In this document: one piece after another, positions 54,645 through 64,000 of the stretch
How the letters are laid out: every line of letters starts with the position of its first letter
Numbering within the stretch: position 1 is the stretch's first letter
Source of the DNA: Apostichopus japonicus
Lineage: Eukaryota > Echinodermata > Holothuroidea > Aspidochirotida > Stichopodidae
DNA: 64,000 bases
Reading direction: 5' to 3'
Assembly: GCF_037975245.1 (NCBI RefSeq)
Contig: NC_092561.1
Span: 20,719,008-20,783,007, forward strand
Made by a program: the position numbers and the translations under genes
Notes under the pieces: generated by a model
Told to the model about the DNA's origin: nothing
Databases searched by the model: none
The model's input: the letters and a program-made list of their open reading frames with translations, nothing else

Positions 54645-54809
54645 GTAAGACCTGCTTGTCCTAGGCTAGAGACAATGGGTAATACTACCTTAGCAATTTC
54701 TACTTTGTGTGCAATGTTACATTAGGTGTTCTCATGTTAAATATGGCAAGCAATAGCTAACTCTGTCAGTCGCTGGTTTAACATTGTAGATCATTGGTTA
54801 TATTTTCAG

Positions 54810-55864
54810 GATCCAAGGAAATATCCACTGTAAAAACTGACAATTCACTTTACCAGGGACATCAGCAGGATATTAAAGAGGAGGAAGGTGTATGTGAGGA
54901 ACCAGTGGAGGGCTACTCATGTCATATATCAATCAAACTGGAGGATGAAGCAAATGATGGAGAAACATCCCCAGAAGATTCAGAACATGTAGATGTTTCT
55001 CATTTAGGAAATAAACCTCACAAAAACTGTAGCTATGGGAACAAAATGTTAATTCAAACTGCAATTTTGAACAAAAATGAAAGAGAAGATGAAGGAGATG
55101 CAGGTAAAAGGCCTTATCATTGTAGCTATGGCAACAAAAGTGTTGCTCAATCCAGAGCTCACACTGAACACGAAAGAACCCAAAGAGAGGAGAAAGATTA
55201 TCGTTGTAACTATTGTAACAAATTGTTTGCTCAGTCTGGAAATTTGAAAGCCCATGAAAGAACACATACAGGAGAGAAACCTTATCAATGTACTTATTGC
55301 AACAAAACATTTGGTTTTTCTGGAAATTTGAAAGCACATGAAAGAACACATACAGGAGAGAAACCATATCATTGTAGCTATTGCACCAAAACATTTGCTA
55401 TATCTGTAACTTTGAAGAGACATGAAAGAACACATACAGGAGAGAAACCGTATCAGTGTAGCTATTGTAATAAACGGTTTTCTCGGTCTGGAGTTCTGAC
55501 AAGACATGAAAGAATGCACACCGGAGAAAAACCTTATCATTGCAGCTATTGTAACAAAACCTTTGGCAGATCTCTAGCAATGAAGATACATGAAAGAACT
55601 CATACAGGAGAGAAAGCTTATCAATGTAGCTATTGTAACAAAACATTCACTCAGTCTGGAACTTTGAAGGTCCATGAAAGAACACATACAGGAGAGAAGC
55701 CTTATCATTGTACTTATTGCAACAAAAAGTTTGCTTGGTCTGGAACTTTGAAGGCCCATGTAAGAACACATACAGGAGAAAAACCATATCAGTGTAGCTA
55801 TTGTAATAAAAGGTTCGCTCAGTCTGGAGTTCTGACATATCATGAAAGAATACACACAAGATAA
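54810..55864 (+). CDS. C2H2 zinc-finger protein, gene C (last exon, 5' partial)
   Basis: Exon after acceptor TTTTCAG|GATCC, 350 residues to the stop. The N-terminal region (SLYQGHQQDIKEEEGVCEEP, CHISIKLEDEANDGETSPED) keeps both SUMO-like sites IKEE and IKLE. It has one degenerate finger (YHCSYGNKSVAQSRAHTEH) and eight intact C2H2 fingers from YRCNYCNKLFAQS to YQCSYCNKRFAQSGVLTYH. It lacks the first FYCKYCDKMF finger of genes A and B. It is a direct paralogue of gene B, with a Penelope-like insertion in the preceding intron. No first exon is assigned. Confidence 0.88.
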
Positions 55865-56440
55865 AACTGAATCATTACAGCTATTGTATCAAAATGTTTG
55901 CCAGATCTGTTACATTGAAGATACATGAAAGAACACATATAGGAGACAAAGCTTATCTCTGCAGCTACTGCAACAAAATATTTGCTTGGTCTGGAACTTT
56001 GAAGGCCCATGAAGAAACACATACAGGAGTGAAACTGCATCAATGTAGATATTGCAATAAAAGGTTCACTTGGTCTGGAGTTCTGACTAGAGTTCTTGGA
56101 ATTTGAAAGTACATGTAAGGACACATTCAGGACAGAAACCTGATCATTGTTACCATTGCATTAATATGTTTGCTGACTCTGGAACTCTGAAGAAACATTA
56201 ACACATGCAGGAGAGAAACCTTGTCATTGAAGCTTCTGTATTGCAAATGATTGTTTGCTTAATGTGACATTCTAACAAAATATGAAACACATACAGGACA
56301 GAAACCTGATCAATTTAGTTATTGCAACAAAATGTGTGCTTATTCTGAGGGTTTAATAAAGTATGAAAGGACATAAACAGGAGAGTAACGTTATCATTGT
56401 ATCTAAATTGCAAACATGAGAGAATGTGTGATGGTTTTAT
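55865..56440 (+). pseudogene. Decayed C-terminal fingers of gene C
   Basis: Finger remnants continue past the stop. The 55,894-56,106 frame still reads LKIHERTHIGDKAYLCSYCN and KLHQCRYCNKRFTWSGVLTR; further pieces near 56,110-56,400 are broken by stops. The arrangement matches the tail of gene B. Confidence 0.8.
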
Positions 56441-57186
56441 GCAAATATCAATTTGGTGTGGCATGAAGATAGCTTTCCTCATATCTTTTATTTTTACTTC
56501 CCCCACTGAGATTTGGAAATATTTATCTATGTCAATTGTAAAGTTATATTAAAAAGGACCTTTAAACCTGAAGAGTACCCAGTACCACAGAAAGTTATCA
56601 GGGAAGGTAACCGACTGTGAATGCTCATAGAAAAGTTAATAATAATACAGGAAAGGAAACACAGCACTCTCAGGTCATTCTTTTGGAGGTCATGTATGAG
56701 ATTTTTGTAAGCATCATATCTCAAGAAGATATATAACGATGTATCTATCGCATATATTGTTTTAAGGCAACTCATATACAGTATATATATGTTAAGTCAG
56801 TTGATACTATTGTTTTGTTGCAGTAAAGGTCAACTGATGGTACAAACATTGAAGGACATTGACATTTTTGGTTGAACCAGGGACCACAAGTACGAGGTCA
56901 ATGATATTACAGGTAGCAGATATATATCTGCTACCTTTCATATCCTTGAGCTAATTGTAAACACAGTAACATTGTTGGGTGTGAGTTGTGTTGCCTGGTG
57001 TTTCTTGGTTTAAATTAGCCTTTATTCTCTTTGCCTCTGGTTTATTTTAATTAATTTGTCGCGATAACGATTGACATGTATTTGTAGGATTAAAGCCAAA
57101 AATTTCATGTAAATTGTTTTTCCTTAATCTCCTTTGATGTAACAAACTTGAGTGTAATTTAAGTGTAACTTAAGCAAAAAGACTTT

Positions 57187-57440
57187 ATTAGCACTCAGGA
57201 GGTTCTGGTTTTGATACCCGGCCAGGTCATAGTATGGTGGGTTTTCATCCAAGAGCAATCTACAATTTTCCCATCTAAATTGAAAAGATTCCAAATTTGA
57301 GGTAAAAATGTTGAACTGGAAGCCACTCGAAGTGTAAGTTGTAATCCAAGAGCCCTTGCGGGTGTCTCCCACATATGTGGTCGCTTAAGCATCATAAAAA
57401 TAACTGCCGAATATTATTATTGTTATTATTAGTATGATTA
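57187..57440 (+). mobile_element. tRNA-derived SINE, copy 2
   Basis: Same family as 35,371-35,610, opposite orientation. It starts in the second half of the tRNA-like head (box B-like GGTTTTGATACCC), shares GGAAGCCACTCGAAGTG and ATGTGGTCGCTTAAGC, and ends in an ATT-rich tail (57,411-57,460). The first half of the head is missing. Confidence 0.7.
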
Positions 57441-57849
57441 TTGTTATTATCATTATTGTAGCTTGTTGACGATTGTCATTATCGTGTAATATTTAATCCA
57501 TTTTCCATATATGACTGTTATTTTATGATTGTTAATGTTTCTTAAGTCACCAGATCGTCCAGAACGACAGAATATCTAGAACCGATATTGAATAAATTTG
57601 GTTCAACGATTGAAGATCTGATCTGCTTTGTGTGAGGTTTTTGGCTCTGTAACTGTCTAAAATAAATCACTGGGAGATAAACGAGTGTCTTTGAACCGTT
57701 TTATACCTAAATATAAACACAGTAGCTGCAGGATCAAACCTACCAATTTGTGGTTACGATGCCGAAGGCTCAGTAACCTTTTCAATCATGCTGGCGTGCG
57801 TGTGTGTGTATGTGACGGCTAGCTTGTAGTTTCAAGTTTCAGTTTGGTA

Positions 57850-57867
57850 ATGGCGTCCTTTCCGTGA
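57850..57867 (+). promoter_or_regulatory. Shared ATGGCGTCCTT block, copy 4 (orphan)
   Basis: ATG GCG TCC TTT CCG TGA, followed by GAAGTATCCGCTCTTTCCC as in copy 1. No zinc-finger exon or other recognised gene follows, so this copy has no assigned partner. Confidence 0.45.
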
Positions 57868-58126
57868 GCAGTGAAGTATCCGCTCTTTCCCTGGTCAGAA
57901 TCACTGAAATTTATACATGGAAGCCACCTCCGTTTTGTCGCTTGCAGCAAATTGAAGATGAAAATTGGGTTTCAGAATCCACCATGTCTTTTGCACTTGT
58001 GTTATAACGTCCATATTGAGATGGCATTTTACTACAGGTTGCCAGAGAAATGATTTTGTTTGGTGACCTCTCAAGATTGGACAGACAAATAAAGTAGAAA
58101 AAACTTTTTTTTTTCATGAAAACCAC

Positions 58127-58132
58127 TTTATT
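58127..58132 (-). promoter_or_regulatory. Candidate polyadenylation signal of a minus-strand transcript
   Basis: AATAAA on the minus strand, followed about 12-20 nt later by a genomic A run on that strand (plus-strand T run at 58,105-58,115). It could end a long 3' UTR coming from the right. The A run could also be chance or mark a retrocopy. Confidence 0.3.
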
Positions 58133-59579
58133 ACAAAGTTCCAGAGTTGCAGTCTCCCTTCTTCTAGTACACAAGATGAGTGACAAAACTCCTGAATCAG
58201 TCTTCACTGTGATGATGATGATGATAATCAATAATACTTCACAATAAATAATTATTTTGTTCATTAATACTCCCACAAAAATGAAATGAAAAAACTGAAG
58301 AAAAATGACACTAACCCTAGAAAATGTTTCACTCGTAAAATCACACCCCCAAAAAATGCATAATTAATTTGAAGGAAAAAAAAAAATCATTGCAAACACT
58401 GCCTAAAACTTTGTATGAAAAGTTAAGAAAGGGAGAAAGAAAGAAGAAGGTATGAAGTTTCAAGGAAAGCAACACAATCACTTCAAAAACCTTACACTTG
58501 TTAGTTTACCCCGATTCAATGAAAAACAGTCATTACTGTCCTCAATGACAAAGAAAAAAGAAGTTCTTAGCAAGACATGTGACACTTAACAAGGTTGGAC
58601 TGACAAGGACCGAAGTCTTTGAGAAGTGGGTTTCTGTTGGAGCACCCTGGTGGACTATTTTTCAGAAAAGCAATGACTTGAGACATGGGGCAAAATGAGT
58701 GATTGCTGATTACTAGAAGAGTTACAAGTCAGTGAGTGTCTGAAACAAACCAACAGCTTCTTGCTTAATACTCTCGACTTATCCACTCTTCCTTTGTCTG
58801 ATGCAAAAATTCATGACACCTTCTAAGGCTTAAAACTTTGCTGAAATAAAGTAGAAGGTCATGAATAAGTTGTAGCACAATGCTATTGTAGAATAGCACC
58901 CTCAATATTGTAGATTCACTCTCTCAAAATGGTACATTGAGTAGTCATTCCAGAAACACAACGTAGGTCATCATTTGTAAATACTCACATTCCCTCTTGG
59001 GCTAACGCCTCCATTCCCTCCCCTCCTCTTCCCTTTGACTGTAATATTTGAACTTTGACCCACATTTGTCACCATTGTATTTAACGCTAACGCTGTGATC
59101 ATACCCTTCTTGGTTAGCACGATTATTATTACATTGAAAATACATTTTTAACTCTGTGGATTAAGCATTCATTCTCTACAAAACCAGGATGTAAGTACAG
59201 TACAAAAAAGTATATATATTTCGCTATAACATAATGCCTACAAACTCGATAGAAACACAGAATAAGTGTACAGTCTATATTCCTGTAAAATATATATAGA
59301 AAATAAAACCAGAGAACATATGAAAGTTAATGGCTAAAATTGTGTGATAATACAAACTTTTGTCTAAGCCTAGATGAGATTCACTATTTCGAAACTTAAC
59401 TGGTGACCTATTCATTAGGTTAAGGAAATGCGGAAGAAATATACTACACTCTCGAAATGATGAATATCAATTTATTTTTTCAGAAATATATCCCAAAAGA
59501 ATCACTTGAGTTCAATTTGATATTAACTTCTGTCACAATGTGAAATAACCACTTTCTTAATTTCTCTCTGTGTATTTTT

Positions 59580-59850
59580 TAACCCTGCGCTCCTCTTTTG
59601 GGGAAACCCCTATTCTATTATTAGAACTGTTACTGATATACATTGCAGAATGCTCTCCTCTTTTGGGGCAAACCCCGATTCTATTATTAGAGCTATTACT
59701 GATATACATTCCAGAATGCTCTCCTCTTTGGGGGAAACCCCGATTCTATTATTAGAACTGTTACTGATATACATTCCAGAATGCTCTCCTCTTAGGGGGA
59801 AACCCCTATTCTATTATTAGAACTGTTACTGATATACATTCCAGAATTAC
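59580..59850. repeat. 64-bp tandem repeat, about 4 units
   Basis: Unit gctctcctcttttggggaaa plus ccccgattctattattagaactgttactgatatacattccagaat, with small differences. Each unit holds a short ggggaaacccc hairpin. Confidence 0.9.
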
Positions 59851-60089
59851 CATCCCTGGGTATTTTTGCTGCTGCTGGTCTACTACCCTCCTGTTCTTAC
59901 AGATTTAAGAAAGATGGAGGGTATAAAAATATTAGAGTTCTCTTACTTTAAGCAGTGAACATAACAGGCTTAAAAAAAAGAGTATAGCATTCATTTTAAA
60001 ATGGTCACACTTTTCTTTTAATTGAAGAGAATAAATGAAACACAGTACTTGTAGTATGTTAAATCCTACATATCAGCAAACCCTGCCTG

Positions 60090-60335
60090 ACACCCAGCCC
60101 GCCCCCCCCCCCTTTAATGCCTTTCAAAGAGTAATGGATGACAAAGATAGCACCCACATCATTGACAAATCGAATTACAGAAAACAGACGAGGATATCCA
60201 AAGACCCACCAGGAACACCCGCCCCCCCTTTAATGCCTCTCAAAGAGTAATGGACGACAAAGATAGCACCCACATCATTGACAAATCGAATACAGAAAAC
60301 AGACGAGGATGTCCAAAGACCCACCAAAGACCCAC
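60090..60335. repeat. About 117-bp tandem duplication
   Basis: Two copies beginning cgccccccctttaatgcct and including gatagcacccacatcattga; a short internal caaagacccac duplication follows at about 60,315-60,335. Confidence 0.85.
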
Positions 60336-60427
60336 CAGGAACTTGGGCATGTAAAAATGCAACACTGTGAGTCCCTGACGACTAAAAGTAAAAACAATAC
60401 AAGGAGGTTCAATGCTGACTGTCTCTG

Positions 60428-60660
60428 TCTCACCTATCAGGGCTGGGATGATATGAGCATCCCAGGTTTATCCTTATCACCTATCAGGGCTGGGACTGAT
60501 ATGAGCATCCCAGGTTTATCCTTATCACCTGTCAGGGCTGGGATGATATGAGCATCCCAGGTTTATCCTTATCAGCTGTCAGGGCTGGGATGATATGAGC
60601 ATCCCAGGTTTATCCTTATCAGCTGTCAGGGCTGGGATGATATGAGCATCCCAGGTTTCT
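60428..60660. repeat. 47-bp hairpin-forming tandem repeat, 5 units
   Basis: Unit tatcagggctgggatgatat plus gagcatcccaggtttatccttatcacc. Each unit contains CTGGGATG and its reverse complement CATCCCAG separated by a 7-nt loop, an 8-bp stem. The second unit has a one-base insertion in the stem. Confidence 0.9.
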
Positions 60661-63600
60661 CCTTACAAATCTCTCTATCTCTTGTTCATCTACCATCACA
60701 CTGACTTAGGGAACTTTGGAGTACAATTGGTCACATTTCACTACTTCCATTGCCATGGTTACTGTGCTTCTTTCTTCATGTTTTCTTTTGCAATGCTGAT
60801 CTGAACAGATTTTAATGGAACTTGACGAGTGGCCAGGTTGGCTGTGAAATTTGACCCGGCATAAGATTCTCACTTTTTTGAAATAAAGTAACCTAGAAAT
60901 CTATGAAGGAGGAAAGAAGTTGCCTGATATTTTTGAAAGGTAAAATAATTTCAGAAGATATGGAATCCTGACCAAGACACAGACAATGAATGTCATAGTC
61001 CAAATTACCAGCTACGATTTTGTTGTAACAACACAGTAACGACACAAACTTTTCATGAAGTGACTCCCTCTAAAACTATTCCCTTTTATTCCTTTTTTGC
61101 AAACTATTTGCATATTTCTGTGAGGGACCAATCACCATGCACGGGATGTTTCGCAGTTGTGATAGCTCACTGAACATGGGATGCTGCCATTCTTGAAATG
61201 GTGGTGTCATTTAAAGAATGCTGAATCCATGGAAACGTCATAATGTAGACTGATATCACTGTATGTATGAGTGGATACAGCCTGCCCTCTACAAACCATC
61301 CCGTTCAATCCCAGTGTACCTCAATGGAATTGTGGTGTAATTCCATTGCGAGTTGATGTTTAGCCTACACGGCTTCTGTTGGTTTTCACCAGGTATAGTG
61401 AATCAAAGTTCATGACTGTTCAAGCTGATTTTCAGTAGCATCAGTCAAATTCAGACAAAACTATGAAACTATGTAGCTAAGGTGATGAATATGCATACAA
61501 ATTAATCCCTCTTGTCATCCCATAATGCATTTCACCCGGCTCACTATATCAACCAATCTTCTAGGCTATTTCTTAGAACTAACAGCAGTATTTTTATGTA
61601 TTAAAGAAGACTTTCAGCTATTTGGAATTGACACAACCAATTGTCAGGAAGTCGAAATCGACAAATTGTCATTGTTGTGAGTAAAGGTTCTTATTAAAGC
61701 CAGAGACACTCAACAAAACTAACCTTGAATCTAAGGATAAATCATGAAGCAGTGACTTCCAATGTCCTTTTTGCTGCTAATGTTTGCCATTATTGCACCA
61801 AACGCTGTATAATATTTCCTCGGATTCGTCAGGCCTTTCAGTCAGTCGATTTAGCTGATTACCAGAGGTGTTGTTCAAAATAATCTCTCTTACTGACCAG
61901 CAATAAAGAGTTATAACTGATATATGATCACTGATATTAGCTAGAAATAACCTATATATGTACATACAAGTATGTACATATAGACATCTATGTGTACATA
62001 ATATTAAATAAACAAGTGTGAACTACTATTTAATCCTCACAATTGCTGAAAATGTTGTCATTCACCACCATTTCGACCCTATCTGAAACATTCTTGACCA
62101 AACTTGTCATCCACTTTCAATCAGCAGCCACTATATAATAGTTTCTACCTCTGAACCTTATAAAACAATGACGGAGAGAAACACACACAGACACATACCC
62201 AAGCAGCTGGTACGAGATAACCAACAAAGTGTAATTACTGTTTACAAAGGACTGACCGTGATGATTCATCGTTTTGCAAATGATACTTGAAGCCTGTGAC
62301 CACATTTTTACCCCCCCCAACGAAAAAAAAACACCCCCCCCAACGAAAAAAACAGAGTCGCAGAAGAAACAAAGTTGGAGAAGAGAGAAAGGAAACCTCA
62401 CGTTATAGGACTATTTTCTTTAATTTTTCGTAGAAGACTCCACATCACGACTTAATCTGGACAACAAAAGGGATGGTAACCCCTGTTGAGAGAGCCTTGG
62501 ACGGGTTTCTCTTTTAACATACAAATATCATCAGAATATCATCGCAGGCAATCATGGACTTTCTGGCCTTTATTACTGCTGGTTAAATCATCGTCAGAGG
62601 AGATTATCTGCATATTTAAAAGGGAAAAAAGTGCAACAGCCCCCTAGGAGTATACATACCACACAAAATGTCAGGGGTTAAAGGTCATTGTTAGAGAGCT
62701 CGGACAGCGTGCAAAGGCTTCGAGCAGACCAGTTTCAAGAAGAAGTCGTAACAGTCTTTCTATACAATCCTGAATTAGGCAGTGCACAAACAACAAATGA
62801 GTGATACTTTTCCTCTGCTTGTAATTCTCTACATGCTAACTGCCCCCCACCCCCCCATCCACCTGCTCACCCCACCATATAATCTTCCCTCTGACACACA
62901 GAAACAAATATTTTGGTATTTCCACATGTGGACTTGTCACGACTATTCTTTTCAGTCATTTTTCTTCACCAACCTTGAAACAAAATGTGACCTTTGACCT
63001 CTGACATGTTTGCATGGTAACGAACGATGTTCATAACACTGCATGCCTAGCTTCCATGGAAAATCTTATTTTAATACAAGAAGAAAAAAAAGCACCATAT
63101 GGCCAAAAGTTTACCTCATAAATTCAATACACAGGCATACTGCACTGCAAAGCACTGGACGATTATGCTTGAATATCAATTTCAAAAATATGGTTGGAAG
63201 ACTCTTTTAACCGTATCACCAACACAAGTAACACCCTTTAGAAAACATCTGCACACATTGAATGGGTTTCGAAAAACCTGGGCAGAAAACGTGGAAGCAA
63301 TTTCACATTTTTTAAACTCATTTTTAAAAAATCGCTGTAGCACAGAGATCAGAACTCTTTAACTAGCTCTGGTTAAGAGGATTACATCATTATTGCACAA
63401 CATTTAGTTACCTATGGTTACCAAGCTCACTAGCCTAACAATTCCATGACAACTACAACTTTGGGACTATTTGCTAGGGTCTAGGAGCTGCTACCTCATC
63501 CTGTGCAAAGCGTCAAAAACACCAAGCAACTTTCTGGGGGATAAACACGGCAAACCATTTTAGAGTCCAGGACTTGCTTCCTTCGCCCCTTGGCAGGGCA

Positions 63601-64000
63601 CCTCCCTCTGTGCAAACCGAGTCGATATTGTTTACCACTCCCCACTGCAATGTAACATTGTTCTTCTGTTGAACAAACATGTCAAAACACTCCCCCTTCC
63701 AGTACATTATTCCATCTCCCCCCATCCCCCCCCCCCACCATCACAATTTGCAGTGATGCGGTGTTACGGAAAAATCCAGCTTACTGTTGCTGATTCACTA
63801 TTATTTTTCTTGCCAAATGTGTAATGTGAAAAACATCAAAGTTATTTCACTAAAAATATTTCCTGTTCTGTCCGCAGGACTTAATGGGTGCAAGTCAAGT
63901 TGTACAGTTTTAGTTTTCTTTTCATTCTTCTCTGAAAACAGAGAGAACGCATTTTCAAGCTAAAACCATCCTCAAAAAAAAAAAAAAAAAAAACAATTGG

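Larger units (their letters stand above)
58133..64000. other. Non-coding region, possible long 3' UTR
   Basis: No coding exon recognised in 5.9 kb. Contents I can name are the two repeats and the duplication below, C- and G-homopolymer tracts at 62,311-62,341 and 63,727-63,736, and a 21-nt A run near 63,974. The minus-strand polyadenylation signal at the left edge makes a long 3' UTR possible; this is inference only. Confidence 0.3.

Noticed and set aside
54121-54648. Plus-strand open frame of 175 codons
   Set aside because: Antisense to the Penelope-like RT, whose motifs fix the minus strand as coding.
63099-63362. 87-codon open frame near the right edge
   Set aside because: No recognisable motif, no splice or conservation evidence, and it sits in AT-rich non-coding sequence.

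Overview
This is a window of an animal nuclear genome: AT-rich, with multi-exon genes using GT-AG introns, long intronic minisatellites, tRNA-derived SINEs, decayed LINEs and a Penelope-like retroelement. The repeat content and the expanded C2H2 zinc-finger genes suggest a marine invertebrate, possibly a deuterostome such as an echinoderm. That taxonomic guess is weak; the animal origin is secure.

Region 4.8-38.0 kb, minus strand: one complete gene, MAN2C1 (cytosolic/lysosome-independent alpha-mannosidase, glycoside hydrolase family 38). I could assemble all 25 coding exons with matching splice phases (3,207 nt, 1,068 residues, ATG at 37,909, stop at 4,807). Its introns hold nearly all of the large tandem arrays: 54 bp x 114 (intron 17), 34 bp x about 61 and 27 bp x about 38 (together filling intron 9), 35 bp x about 38 (intron 3) and 41 bp x about 11 (intron 18). 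A 61-bp array lies just past the 3' end. Several arrays are anchored on splice junctions, and two include copies of the adjacent exon end. Introns 1, 4 and 7 also carry a TTAA-flanked MITE, two tRNA-derived SINEs and a LINE reverse-transcriptase relic.

Region 39.5-47 kb: two C2H2 zinc-finger genes arranged head to head (A minus, B plus), with mirrored upstream sequence and decayed finger tails. Region 48.1-50.5 kb, plus strand: a complete three-exon ZNF593 (BUD20-like ribosome-biogenesis factor). Region 51.4-52.0 kb: a LINE C-terminal relic. Region 52.0-56.5 kb: a third zinc-finger paralogue (C, plus) whose upstream intron was hit by a 5'-truncated Penelope-like element (RT plus GIY-YIG), flanked by a 15-bp target-site duplication and carrying a hammerhead-like motif at its 3' end. 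Region 58.1-64 kb: no recognisable coding sequence; it may be a long 3' UTR of a minus-strand gene beyond the right edge, with an array of short hairpins.

The most unusual points are the repeated association of tandem duplication with MAN2C1 splice sites (including in-frame 24-nt pseudo-microexons), the 114-unit array with no net indel, and a short ATG-GCG-TCC-TTY block with a five-codon ORF shared by four loci, including the MAN2C1 upstream region and two zinc-finger upstream regions.
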